A stretch of 64,000 bases of DNA from Xenoacremonium recifei (GCA_012184525.1 WOFQ01000009.1:62001-126000), one strand, 5' to 3'. Positions 23,429 to 34,586 are shown, counted from the first letter of the stretch. Made by a program: numbers and translations. Notes: a model not told the origin generated them from the letters alone.

Positions 23429-24563
23429 ATGTCTTCTCACCACCATCACCGCGCTCAGGACTCGGAGTCAGAGGATTCCATCACCAAGGCCGTGCCTACG
23501 TCTCCTCGAGTCGAGATGGTTCAGGACTCTTTGCATCCGGAGTTGGACAGTGATGGCACCCTTCCTCTCACCAGCGATGAGCAACTAGCCTGGAGCAGGA
23601 TCCGGGAGTACTGCCAGGATGCCTTCTCAGAGTTCTTCGGCACCTTCATTCTACTCCTCTTTGGAGACGGTGTAGTAGCTCAAGTTGTTCTCAGCTCAGG
23701 CGAGAAGGGAGATTATCAGAGCATCTCGTGGGGTTGGGGGTAGGACTTCATCGAGCCACAACAAGTTGACAGCTTACTAACATGAGTTTGATAGTCTTGG
23801 TGTTATGTTGGGAGTCTACTGCGGCGGCAAGTCTGGTGGACATCTGAACCCGGCTGTCACTCTCGCCAACTGCGTCTTCCGTGGTCACCCGTGGAAGAAA
23901 TTCCCTGTCTATGCTCTCGCTCAGGTCCTCGGAGCCATGACTGCAGCGGCAGTCGTCTACGGCAACTATCGATCGGCCATCGACATGTATGAGGGAGGAC
24001 CGGGCATCCGAACAGTCACCGGAGACCACGCCACGGCTGGTATCTTCTGCACATATCCCGCCAGCTTCATGACCCGAACTGGAATGTTCTTCTCAGAATT
24101 CATTGCGAGCACCATTCTTCAGTTTGTCATCTTTGCTCTGGCCGACAGCGGCAACATTGGTGCTGGTCCCTTGATGCCTCTCTGCCTTTTCTTCCTAATC
24201 TTCGGCATTGGTGCTTGCTTTGGATGGGAGACTGGCTATGCTATCAACCTGGCCCGTGACTTCGGCCCTCGACTCGTCTCATACATGATCGGTTACGGCC
24301 ACGAGGTCTGGTCTTTCGGCGGATATTACTTCTGGGTAAGCAACTAATTTCAAGTGTTTAATCAGAAGAAACTAACTTATAGATAGATCCCCATGGTTGC
24401 ACCCTTCTGTGGCTGCGTCTTTGGAGGTTTCCTCTACGACACCTTCATGTTCACCGGAAAGAGCCCTATCAACACTCCCGCTTTCGGCCTTCCCCGACTT
24501 CTCAAGTGGCGACGAAGCGTGTGGTCCAACACTTACAACGTGAACCTCGACTCGAAGGTGTGA
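23429..24563 (+). CDS. Aquaglyceroporin (MIP family glycerol channel)
   Basis: Three exons (23429-23739, 23795-24335, 24387-24563) with introns of 55 and 51 nt encode 342 residues. After a His-rich, acidic cytosolic N terminus of ~65 residues there are six predicted membrane segments. The first pore loop has GHLNPAVTL (NPA at 122-124). The second reads GYAINLARDFGPR, with NLA at 255-257 instead of NPA and the Asp after Arg (RD) that marks glycerol-conducting members. NLA is also the second motif of yeast Fps1. It would carry glycerol across the plasma membrane and sits head-to-head with glycerol kinase, so uptake and trapping could be co-induced. Confidence 0.94.
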
Positions 24564-26558
24564 GATGAATAACAGGACAACAATATCCAGATAACAGTAG
24601 CCCTAAAGGCGTTGATAAATACAGAAGGATACGGCGATCGAGGGCAGGGCGCTAAGATACGCTTGAAGTCACACACTGTCTCTTCAAAGGCTCCGGTCAA
24701 AAGCGACTCTAAGTGGTTTATTTGGCTGTTTTTGATATGATGTATTGAAATGGGCATATTAGCGAGGTTGAGTTACACAAAGGGTTGAATATAAATCAAA
24801 ATACTATTACACAATCTCAAAAGACTTCTCTCAAACTACTCAAGGCCTAGTGCATTCAAATTACGCGTTCATGTTCGTTGACAGTTCTTGCTTGGATTTT
24901 TCTTATGATTTCTTATTCTTTTCTTAGATATCTCTTCAAATGGACTAGAAAATTGTGCTTCTGCCACCGTACTTCGAACGTCGTAGAGTAACTCGGACGC
25001 TTATTTTTTTGCGCATCTGAAGCTTACATCAAGATCAGGTGATGCGTGATCTCGATGTTCTGGCCGCAGTCACTTGCAGCTTCCAAGCGATTCCGTCGTT
25101 TTTGCCTTCGATTCTACGTCCAATGTGAAAATTCTTGGCACTGTGTGCTGTCGTGGATCAAAACTGGTTTTTGACGGACCATCGCCGATCCCTTCTTCAT
25201 CTCAGCGCGAATCCGGGGATTCCGGGGTTCGATGTGGACAAAGCTCCAGACGGTTGATCTGCCACTCCGTCTCGATTTACAGCCTTAATCGTGAATATCA
25301 ATTGCCAAGTTTGTCTGACAATTGCACTGCCGCTCTGTGCCATCTCGTCATATCACGAGTTCTTCGGTTTGAGACCAATTGGAGAGCGCCCTTATGCACA
25401 TTCTCGCCACGGACTCTGATTGGCGTAAATATCTTGGTTCAGCTAAGCCGCTAAAATTCTGATCCTTCATACGATTACGCGAGTTCCCATCCCTACCTTC
25501 CGCAAATTGAACCCGTGGGAAGGGCTTGGACGGATCTACCTCTATCTCTGCAGTCAAATTTTGAGTCAATGCCATGCTGGCAGATGCACGTTTAACCGAG
25601 GTAATGTCAAAAAAAAAACATCGTGACTAGCCAAAGGTCTGGAACACATGGTTGTGACAAGGTCTGGGATCCAACTGCGAAGGGGCTGTGGAAGGTCGTC
25701 ACGTCAGGCGACTCGGCCACTTCTTCTTCACGTGCCGTGGCGACAAAAAAGGGCCAAGCCGGCCGGGGGTCCATTTGGTTGCATCGGTGTGGCATGTTGT
25801 AAGGCTTTGTAAGTTCTCACCTCAATACGGAGTACGGTCCACGCCGCGCTCGGTATTGCTCGGTGTTGTAGTGGAGAGCATTCCTGTACCCCTGGCACGA
25901 TCTTCTCGGTGCTCGATACCGACGTACACTAGCTGCTAGCGGGGCGTTAGTTTCAGGGTCCTCGGTGTCAGAACCCCGAGATGCATGAGACACCCCTGTA
26001 GATAATGCGGCTTCGGGTGCAACCCCTCAGGAGCACCGAGCATCGTCATGGACTACACGTCCGTTCATCTTTGCCCTCAGCCGTTCATTGGCCGATAATG
26101 AGCACCTGAATGATGCAAAGCCGCCTCTCCCAATGTCTCTCGTGCCCGGTTGCTCCTCGTGCCGCGTTAGAATGGATCAGGAGGCCCGTTCTCGGGGCTG
26201 TCTGGTGCGGAACGAAAAGTCTGCAGCACGATAACCCCCGTGCACGTGTTAGGGTGAGCCGTCTACAACGCAGCGAGAAGGAATTGTCATGCAGATTTGC
26301 CTTCCTGGGTATCCCGAGACAACCGTCCTAACCGGAGCCCATTGAACAGTCATTTACGGCGGGCTGAACGTCTTGGTCGAAACCATTGAAACCTAGATTA
26401 TTTGTCAACTCGACAGTACTCCCCTCTTTACCCCATTCAGATTATCGTCGCCTGTTGCCCCCCAGGAGGCTGGCGGCATTCATAAAGACCACGCGCCGAA
26501 GCGTCCCAACGGAGCTCATATCCTTCCTCGGCACAGTTCACCCCGACACACATTCGCC
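24564..26558. other. Long upstream region of the FAD glycerol-3-phosphate dehydrogenase gene
   Basis: About 2 kb without a recognisable gene. It holds TCCGGGGATTCCGGGGTT (25212-25229), which contains CGG-N5-CCG and two CGGGG units, and the undecamer AACCCCGAGAT at 25972-25982. The part from about 25.8 kb on is GC-rich and promoter-like; 24.6-25.0 kb is AT-rich and probably 3' UTR of the channel gene. Confidence 0.45.
25212..25229. promoter_or_regulatory. CGGGG direct repeat with CGG-N5-CCG (candidate zinc-cluster site)
   Basis: TCCGGGGATTCCGGGGTT, 1.3 kb upstream of the glycerol-3-phosphate dehydrogenase start. It resembles TCCGGGGAATCGGGGTT upstream of the zinc-cluster gene at 19884-19900. 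Binding is inferred only. Confidence 0.4.
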
Positions 26559-28620
26559 ATGGCTGCTCGGTTCAGAAGCTTGAGGACTCCTCTTGTGGCC
26601 TCAGGGGCTCTGGTCGCTGCTGTAGCCGGTGCCGGCATCGTCTACACATCCCAGAACAAGGCTTCACACTCATTCACACCCCTCGCTCCCCTGAAGCGCG
26701 ATCACACGGGCCAGATCAAGCCCCCTACTTTCACAGCCATCAAGAGCCGCGCGGACCAACTAGCAGATCTCCGACGAAGCAACGATCTCGACGCGAACGC
26801 TGAATATGACCTCTTGATTATCGGAGGCGGGGCAACAGGTACCGGAATCGCGCTGGATGCTATCACTCGGGGCTTGAAGGTCGCCCTGGTAGAACGCGAG
26901 GACTTCTCTTCCGGCACAAGCTCCAAGAGCACCAAGCTTGTTCATGGAGGCGTACGATACCTCGAAAAGGCCGTCTGGAACCTCGATTATGGCCAGCTTC
27001 AGCTTGTCATGGAGGCTCTGCGGGAGCGCAAGACCTTCCTGAACATTGCCCCCCACCTATCAAGTTCCCTCCCCATCTTGCTGCCTCTCAAGCACTGGTG
27101 GGAGATGCCGTATTTCTGGGCCGGAACCAAGGCATACGATTTGCTTGCAGGATCTCAGGGGCTTGAGAGCTCCTATTATCTGCCTAAGAGCAAGGCACTA
27201 GCCACATTCCCGCTACTGAGGAGGGAAAACCTCGTCGGCGCCCTGGTTTACTATGACGGTCAACACAACGACTCCCGCATGAACGTCTCCCTCGCCCTCA
27301 CCGCCGGCCTCTACGGTGCTACCGTCCTCAACTATGTCGAAGTTACTGGCCTGGAGAAGGACGCCTCCGGCCAAATCCGTGGTGCAAAGGTTCGCGATGT
27401 GATGGGACAACAGGATGGTGGTGCTGATTTCACTGTCCGCGCCAAGGGTGTCGTCAACGCCACTGGACCATTCACCGACGGTATTGAACGTATGGACGAT
27501 CCTACTCGCAAGGCTCTTGTCGCCCCTGCTTCTGGCACTCACATCATGCTGCCCAAGGAGCTGTGCCCTAACGGCATGGGACTTCTCGATGCAGCTACTT
27601 CAGATGGGCGTGTTGTCTTCGTCCTTCCTTGGCAGGGCTTTACTCTAGCTGGCACCACCGACAACCCGTGTGAAGTCGAGAGACAGCCTACCGCAAGCAA
27701 CGAGGACGTGAGCTTCATTCTCAAGGAAGTCAACAAGCTTTTGACGCCAGAATCCGCCCTTGCCCAGGGTGATGTTCTTGCTGCTTGGTCAGGTAAGAAT
27801 TCATTGCCACTTAAATTTTTTTGAACCACCAACTGACAAGCTTCAAGGTATCCGACCTCTTGTTCGCGACCCGAAGGCTAAGAACACCGAGTCTCTAGTC
27901 CGCAGCCACCTTACCACCATTTCTCCTTCTGGTCTTTTGACTTGCGCTGGCGGCAAATGGACAACCTACCGCCAGATGGCTGAGGACACTGTCGACATGG
28001 CCATCGATTCTTTCAAGTTGACTCCCCGGAGCCTTGCCCTGCCCGACATCAGCGGTGCTGGGCTTCCTGGATTGAAGACTACCGGAATATGCTGCACTCG
28101 CGACGTACCTCTGATTGGAGCTCATGGATTCGGTTCTGAACTTCCTTCACAGCTTATGGAAGTTTACCCTATCGAGCCCGAGGTTGCCCATCATCTCGCC
28201 TCAAACTACGGAGACCGTGCTTGGGCTGTCCTTGCCTCATCCTCGACGCCAGCAACTCGGCTGGCGCCGTCGATTCCCATTATTGAGGCTGAAGTCGCCT
28301 ACGGTGTCCGAGCCGAGGCGGCTTGCACTGCTGCCGATATCATCTCTCGAAGAACTCGCCTGTCTTTCTTGGACGTCGACAGCGCCATGAAGGCTCTGCC
28401 TCGAATTGTCGATATTATGGGCAGTGAGCTGAACTGGAACGAGGAGCGGAAGCAGGTGGAGTTGAAGGAGACGGTGCAATTCCTAAAGTCCATGGGCCTG
28501 GAACTAGAGAAGCAGGAAGCTACACAGAATGATACCTTGAGTGCCACCGGATCGCGCTCAAGGAGGGAAAGAAAGCCGGCGACGGCTACGGATATCCATG
28601 TTGGAACGGTAGAGGTTTAA
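26559..28620 (+). CDS. Mitochondrial FAD-dependent glycerol-3-phosphate dehydrogenase
   Basis: Oxidises glycerol 3-phosphate to dihydroxyacetone phosphate at the inner mitochondrial membrane and passes electrons to ubiquinone. Two exons (26559-27792, 27848-28620) around a 55-nt intron encode 668 residues. Residues 1-30 form a basic/hydrophobic mitochondrial leader and anchor. The FAD dinucleotide fold is at 83-96 (YDLLIIGGGATGTG), followed by GTSSKSTKLVHGGVRYLE, the family signature. The second exon begins with IRPLVRDP and TCAGGKWTTYRQMAEDTVD. The C-terminal domain (alpha-GlpO C) ends with a low-complexity Arg/Ser tail. There are no EF-hands, unlike animal enzymes. It completes the glycerol pathway with the kinase and channel upstream. 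Orthologous to yeast GUT2. Confidence 0.97.
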
Positions 28621-29156
28621 AGCGAAAAGGGTATTGCATTTACGGCTGCATCAAAGTGCGACAATCTGATTTAGAGATATGATAAATTGTACAGATAGTT
28701 ACATAGAGGGTTTCTTCCCTTTGCGGAGGACATTGAGACAAACCAGCGTTACTTCAAGATACCGAGAAAGATACGAATTTTTGAACAAATGATTCGAAGA
28801 AAATTTCACGATCCAAGTCCGACTCAATACGAGCCCGGGCCTCGAAAGTCAAAGCCCTCTGCAGCTTGACATGCATTGCGGTAAAACTGTATTGGAAGAT
28901 CAATGCGCTCCTTTCAAGTGCGAAAGAACATTCAACATCTCTTAGAATACTCTTTCGGCTCGAGGGTTAAACCAGACTAGTAAGTTCTCAAGCGAGGAGC
29001 CATCAAAGACCAACCATATAGGATTTGTTCTTCGTGCAATAAATGCAGTCGAATTGTTCCCCTAAAAAGCAGTGACATAGCTTCTTGTCCAGTTACCTCC
29101 TTCCGTCACCTTCTTAGTCCAGATTTGAGCTTCCCTGAAAGGCTTTAACGACGCCT
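28621..29156. other. Intergenic, convergent 3' ends
   Basis: About 0.54 kb between convergent genes; no feature recognised. Confidence 0.5.
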
Positions 29157-29963
29157 CTACCGCTTCAGCTGCTCTCGGTAGGCATCTATCTCTACGATAG
29201 ACGCAACACGCGTAATCTTGTCTTCCTTCAACCAGTACATGGCATGCTCGTGGAATTTGACACCCTTCCCGTTAGGCTCAGCACCGGCCCATGTCTCAAC
29301 TGGAACACCCGTGAACTCGATTAAGGCGGCAATCTGACTGGAGTCGTTGTTGACCAACACGTCTGTAACCCCGAAATGCAAACCCTTGATTGCAGTTTGA
29401 CTATCGCGAATGAGGCTGATATATTCCGCAGTTGTGAATGCACGGTCGTTGTGAGTCACCGTTGGCTGACAAAACTTTCCAAAGTTCTCTTCCATAGTTT
29501 GGCCGTTGATACTAGCGATGTAGTCCTTGTAGAAGACCCTGAGATCCAGGGAAGTTGAAGATTGAGACCACTGTAGTGGATTGGGTGTGTTGTTTATGGT
29601 GCTCTTTTTTGCTTCTCGGTCGTCGGCGTCCTGTAGAGAGTCGAATCTGGCGAGAAGATCATCTTTGAACCAGACCAGTGCGATTTCCTGGAACTGAAAA
29701 CTCCCTGCTTCGCTCGCTTCGTTCTTGATAATTCTAACAGCAATTCCTTGTGCTTTTGAGTCCACAACGTAAGTGTCGAGCTTTGATCGTTGGGAATGGG
29801 TCTCGACAGCGTATTTTACTTCGCTCACAAAGGTGTCGGAGGATTTCTTGATGCCATTGACGCTTATAGTAGGTTGAATCAGCTTCGAGAGATCATCCCA
29901 TCGGCCGGAATTTTGAAAGTCAATAAAGGTTTTGAACAGAGAAAGCACGTCTTGAGAAGCCAT
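29157..29963 (-). CDS. Tandem SnoaL/NTF2-like protein
   Basis: One uninterrupted frame of 268 codons. Two similar halves (about 1-120 and 135-268) each look like an NTF2/SnoaL-like cone. Half one has LFKTFIDFQNSGRWDDLSKL and FQEIALVWFKDD. Half two has FYKDYIASINGQTMEENF and FHEHAMYWLKEDKI, so the end-of-domain strand is repeated with the same pattern. Single-domain members include polyketide cyclases and small-molecule isomerases, but many fungal ones have no known substrate and may only bind ligands. No signal peptide. No biosynthetic gene is adjacent, so I do not assign a reaction. Confidence 0.72.
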   Translation of the reverse strand: MASQDVLSLFKTFIDFQNSGRWDDLSKLIQPTISVNGIKKSSDTFVSEVKYAVETHSQRSKLDTYVVDSKAQGIAVRIIKNEASEAGSFQFQEIALVWFKDDLLARFDSLQDADDREAKKSTINNTPNPLQWSQSSTSLDLRVFYKDYIASINGQTMEENFGKFCQPTVTHNDRAFTTAEYISLIRDSQTAIKGLHFGVTDVLVNNDSSQIAALIEFTGVPVETWAGAEPNGKGVKFHEHAMYWLKEDKITRVASIVEIDAYREQLKR

Positions 29964-30816
29964 CTTGGTACAATGAAATCAATACGACTCGATTTGCTCG
30001 CAGTTAAGCCCAGTGCTAGTCATGAAGAGGATATCTTCGACATATTTCCCACTACATGAAATGGAGGAACGTGACGTAGGTGTCACAATTGACAAGCTGC
30101 GCCCTTGACTAATCCACATGATTAGTCATTTATCTCCTCAATGCTGCTCTCTGGTTGGTTGATCATTGCCAGCACAGAGAATGCTTGGATTCGTAGCCAT
30201 TCCTTCGACTGGCGCTAATAAGTGGACGATCTGCTAAAATTCACTGCTTCAATCAAATTGCCTACCCTGCACTTCTAGGCAGCAACAAAATTGCACTGGA
30301 AGCTGCGAAGATCCTATTCGTCTCCCTTCTGCCTAGGAAAAAAATGGCAAAGGTGTTGCTAGTCACTCTGTCGCATAATATTTGACTGATATGTCTTGGG
30401 CCTCTCAATATTATTTTTGGGAATAGGGACTACAGAGTACACAATTAGCACTAGGATAAGAACTTGTTTTATGAAGAGGGCGAGGTGCAGATAATGAAGA
30501 AGGGGAACACAAGCAACGAAAACATGTGAATCCAAATGGAAAATGAAACACCACACTTGGCTTTTAAGAAACTGAACTTATGGTTGAGATTTTATGTACC
30601 GAAAACAGTTTTGGAGTCGGAGCTGCGATGGAGGTTGGAGGTTGAAGCAAATAGAGAGGGTTCGCAGCTTATCAGCATCAATTCAAGAAAAACACAAGGT
30701 GAAAATTTTTACTATGTTGACCTTTTAGTACTTTTCACTCCTTTGGATTAATCTTGTAGCGAAATTTGGAACGATAGCTTCTATCACGGAGTGTGCATCA
30801 CGTGTCCTCAGTGGCC

Positions 30817-30845
30817 GGTCCGACCGGACCGTTCCGGACGTCCGG
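30817..30845. promoter_or_regulatory. Adjacent CGG palindromes upstream of the acetate carrier
   Basis: GGTCCG-AC-CGGACC (30817-30830) is an inverted repeat with 6-bp arms, and CCGGACGTCCGG (30834-30845) is a perfect 12-bp palindrome. Both carry CGG/CCG triplets as used by zinc-cluster proteins. They lie 1.0 kb before the carrier start and about 0.85 kb before the SnoaL-like gene start on the other strand. Confidence 0.5.
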
Positions 30846-31754
30846 TGATCGACGGCCATCGGAAGATTTCCCGAGCATCATGGACCGTAAGACTCCGAGA
30901 CACTAATCAGTTTTGTTGAGGTAGACTGACTCGACGATTGAAGACCAGAGCGGATCAAAATATGGTGATCGATGCTTGGTTTCCAAAGGAACATGATACT
31001 GATTCACTCCGCAAGGGAGATCGTAACGTGCCTGTAGACAAATGTTTTAGAACATAGAGGAACTGAAAAATTCCTTACAGTGAATTTGGAGCTCCGATAT
31101 CCATTTCTGGGTGGTACTTTCTCTTGGTGAACGTAAGCTTCCGGCTTCCCAGGGAACGGTAGGATTCAGAATACAGGGCGTGGGGTCAGAACAAGGATAT
31201 CAGATTATACCAATTTTTCCAGCTGAAGTGTACGGTCGATACATGATACCTTCCTGATGAGCGCAAGGAAGGGTCTTATACTTAGCCTAAAAGCGTACAG
31301 AAGTCTGAACATCAGGCATGATAGCGGATCAGCAGTGGTGTCTTCGCATCTCCTGATTCGTCACATGGCGGTGGTATCATAATGGATTCACGTATTCCAA
31401 GACCATTGACTGAGATACACGAGACACCATTATTTCCCCGTCCGTGCGGTCGTTCCCCAGGAAATATCACCCTTCCCCCGCCTCCGCAGCTGCGTTATGG
31501 GGTAGCTAAACTCGGTCCGTGAACTAGGACGAAGAGACTTTACCTGATCAATGAGATAGTATCACTTAACTTTTATTTACGTGACAGTGGTTCAGTTATT
31601 AGGTGCTTTTTACATGTCCTGACCGTCATGGACTACCAAATTTGCACCTGGGTCGAGCTTCTCCCGGTCCGTGAAGAGTTGGGGAATCATTTTAGAGATG
31701 GATAATGCGGAGGAGAGGACCGCAAAAGCATGATTCCACCACTCCCTTGACAAG

Positions 31755-31762
31755 TATATAAG
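31755..31762 (+). promoter_or_regulatory. TATA box of the acetate carrier gene
   Basis: TATATAAG about 90 bp upstream of the ATG at 31852. Inferred from match and position. Confidence 0.5.
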
Positions 31763-31851
31763 TAAGGCAGCGTCCGGTTATGGGATAATGCAGGAAGTTA
31801 TTTCACCAAATTGATCCCCAGGCCTACTTACGGATCCAACTAGTTCTTAAC

Positions 31852-32916
31852 ATGTCCACCAATCTCCTCCACGAGGACAAGCCCCAGGCCAATGGCTTCG
31901 ACAACTCTACCAGCCACGAAGAGGCTTTGAGAAAACTTCGTTCTGCTGCCAGCGTGTCGATGAGTCCTGAGCTTTTTGAAAAGCTGTACTTGTCGCCACA
32001 AAATGAGGTCAAGGGAGCACTGCGAAAGACTTTCGGAAACCCAACCCCTTTGTAAGATATGGCTTGTTCATCTGCTGAGTTTGAAGAGTTAACATAAGAA
32101 TGCAGTGCCCTTGTAGGATTCGTGTTGGCTTTAATGCCCTTGACATGCGCTTTGCTGGGTTGGCGTGGTGCAGGTAGCTTTGGCGTTGCTAATATGTACG
32201 CATCGACTCCTTTACACGATGCTTCTTATGGCTGACAAAAAACTTTATAGCGCCGTCTACTTCTTCCAGGGAGGCATCCTCATGCTTCTCGGCGGCATAT
32301 TCGAATGGGTTCTCGGAAACAGTTTCCCAGCTGTCGTCTTTTCGAGCTTTGGCTGCTTCTGGTTTGCATTTGGAGGGACTCTGAATCCCTCTTTTGCTGC
32401 TTTCTCGTCATATGCTCCGGCAAATGCTACCTCTGCCGCCGAGGGAATGGCCACGACCGGGTTCAACTCCAGCTTAGGTACGTTAGATCGATCATTTCTT
32501 AAAAGCATTGGACTAATGCACAACTACAGGATTTTGGCTCTTGAGTATGGGCATGTTGACCACCCTCTATCTCATCTGTTCGCTACGAACCAATGTCGTA
32601 TTTGTGGTTGTCTTTCTCACCCTGACACCCGCATTGTTCATCCTCACTGGCGCCCTTTGGGTACTGGCAGAGGACTATACAGGAAACGCCGATCTTGCAA
32701 ATAAGCTATTTCAGGTAAGAGAGACATCGGTTCTAGTAATAGACCAGCTCACTGATGCTCAAATAATAGGCGGCTGGTGGTTGTCTCTTTGTCACCTGCA
32801 TGGCAGGGTGGTATATCTTAGCTGCGATTCTCCTTGCCATCATCGACTTCCCGATCCAGATCCCCGTGGGCGACTTATCGCAGGTTATCAAAGGCAAAAG
32901 CGAGAGCATGGTGTGA
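31852..32916 (+). CDS. GPR1/FUN34/YaaH-family acetate carrier
   Basis: Five exons (31852-32051, 32106-32195, 32251-32477, 32530-32714, 32770-32916) with introns of 52-55 nt give 282 residues. After a soluble N terminus of ~65 residues the family signature NPTPFALVGF starts the first of six membrane helices. The rest follows the family pattern: CALLGWRGAG, YFFQGGILMLLGGIFEWVLGN, FGCFWFAFG, then a last helix ending in DFPIQIPVGDLS. Yeast Ady2/Ato1 and Aspergillus AcpA members move acetate and are involved in ammonium export, so the likely role is monocarboxylate uptake at the plasma membrane. The location next to the glycerol genes fits growth on alternative carbon sources, but a shared control is not shown. 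Confidence 0.95.
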
Positions 32917-33242
32917 TGCTATGCTTCCTTTCAAGCATGGCGTGGCATGACGACCTTAGCGGTGAAGACAAAGGAGTGAGACAGAGTACACCATGCTGGA
33001 TATGTTCTTGGCTTAAATGGAAGAAGTGACAACCTTCACGCAACAAAGAAGCGAAATTGGAAGGAATACTTCGCGAAAATGCGAAGTAAAGTGATATATG
33101 TATGTAGTTCTAAAAGAGCTTCCAATAATGAAACACTGTGGTATCGACGGCCTTCGATGTTTACCTGGCCAGCTTAAAACACGTATCCGAACCAAAGCTC
33201 CGAAAGAACCCCCCTAGTCTATCAATCATCGCTCATTAGTAA
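32917..33242. other. Intergenic, convergent 3' ends
   Basis: 326 bp between convergent genes; nothing recognised. Confidence 0.5.
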
Positions 33243-34586
33243 TTACAAAGTTTTACACGGCATTAAGCCTCCAAATAGATCACTGGCTCTCAGATCAATG
33301 CCGCCTGCTCTGTCATCCTCAATCCCAAACGCCAGAAATAGTTCATCGTCCAAGAAGCCATGGTATTGTTGCTGGTGGTTCTTCCAGCTCATCGATGTCA
33401 CATAGAACATGTCCGATGTGTTGCGCTCTGGATGGTTCTCCCGTCCATGGATCCATAATGGTCTTGAAGAGAGCCCGTATACCTCGAACGGAGCTCGCTC
33501 CTGGAAAACCATAACGTAAGGGTCGTAGGCACTGTGAAAGCCGTAGTACGTCTTGTGCTGGAAGATGGTGAAAAGAAACGTGTTGCTATCGTCTGCCACG
33601 CAGCCAGTCTTTGCTCGTTCGCACATGGTGATGCGCAAGGAGTTTGTAGCCTGATGGATGGACTCCAGCTGAGGTGGAAGGTGTGGTAGGTACTTTGCCA
33701 GACACTTTCCATCTTGGTGGGCAGCGAGGGGCGCCAGGTTGGGCCCTACACTTCCATCCTGCTGAACATGGGCATACACTCGCTTGGGCGTGAGATCGTA
33801 ATGCACATACATCTCGCCTTCATTGTCCCAGAAGAGAAACCAGTTCTTCTCGACCTCACCAATGGGGGGTGGCCGCTGAAGATCTGTCGCGAGACGAAAC
33901 GAGCCTAAATCGTCGAAGCCGATGTGCCAGTCATCGGCGAGGAGCCGGAAGTCCTGGACGAATTGGCCAAAGCAATTGAACTGTGATTGAGAACCATATA
34001 TGATGTATGGTTTCTCAGGGCCCATGAATACACGAGCATCGTGAGGGCCGACATTGAAGTTGAAGTGCTCGAGCTCACCCTCACATTTGGGGCTCGTGGT
34101 GCTGGCGATGGGTAGGACAGCCGGCTTCTCCAGGCACTTGAGCTTCCCACTCTTGAAGACGGCGTTACATGAAAACTCGGCGAACCTCACGGAGTTCTCC
34201 TCGCCCCTGCGTTGAGCGGTAACGATCCAGGTGTTCTTCAGAGTGGGATGGGGGATGATGTTGGGGTTCATGCCATGATGGTCTCCGAAGTCGATGGGGA
34301 AGTACTTCCTATCGCGAGTCGATATGGAATAAAGCTTCTGGTATTTTGGGAAGCCGTCCTTGCCGAGGCTGTCGGGACTTTGAGCCTCCGGGGACGACCA
34401 GGGGACTTGCTTCTGAGACGAGACCACGTCCGTAGCCTGGGACGACTTTGACTTCACTGTCTTGACCCAGTGTCCCAAAAGGGTGACAACTCCCTCCTGG
34501 CCGCCATATAGGACGATGGCGACATAGAAGAACACCAAAAGGGGCCCGACAAGCAGTATCAGCCGCCTGACATCTCGAACAAGCAT
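33243..34586 (-). CDS. Type II membrane protein, possible glycan-active beta-propeller
   Basis: Single exon, 447 residues. A short basic cytosolic tail (MLVRDVRR) is followed by one hydrophobic segment at about residues 9-30 and a linker rich in Ser/Gln, the layout of Golgi glycosyltransferases. The lumenal part contains GMNPNIIPHPTLKNTWIV, FNVGPHDARVF, a YGSQSQFNCFGQFVQDFR stretch, and WIHGRENHP. The N-P-N plus G-x-x-D-x-R-V pattern recalls five-bladed propeller sugar enzymes (GH43/GH130-like and yeast beta-mannosyltransferases of GT91), but I cannot confirm membership. Its neighbours are an acyltransferase-3 and a GT32 mannosyltransferase, which favours a role in building or decorating a cell-wall glycan. 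Confidence 0.6.
   Translation of the reverse strand: MLVRDVRRLILLVGPLLVFFYVAIVLYGGQEGVVTLLGHWVKTVKSKSSQATDVVSSQKQVPWSSPEAQSPDSLGKDGFPKYQKLYSISTRDRKYFPIDFGDHHGMNPNIIPHPTLKNTWIVTAQRRGEENSVRFAEFSCNAVFKSGKLKCLEKPAVLPIASTTSPKCEGELEHFNFNVGPHDARVFMGPEKPYIIYGSQSQFNCFGQFVQDFRLLADDWHIGFDDLGSFRLATDLQRPPPIGEVEKNWFLFWDNEGEMYVHYDLTPKRVYAHVQQDGSVGPNLAPLAAHQDGKCLAKYLPHLPPQLESIHQATNSLRITMCERAKTGCVADDSNTFLFTIFQHKTYYGFHSAYDPYVMVFQERAPFEVYGLSSRPLWIHGRENHPERNTSDMFYVTSMSWKNHQQQYHGFLDDELFLAFGIEDDRAGGIDLRASDLFGGLMPCKTL

Larger units (their letters stand above)
29964..31851. other. Long intergenic region upstream of the acetate carrier
   Basis: About 1.9 kb without a recognised gene. Contains two adjacent CGG-rich palindromes at 30817-30845 and a TATA box at 31755-31762 for the rightward gene. 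The frame at 30536-30751 has no family resemblance. Confidence 0.5.

Noticed and set aside
26559..28620. Lack of EF-hands in the glycerol-3-phosphate dehydrogenase as an anomaly
   Set aside because: Normal for fungal enzymes of this family.
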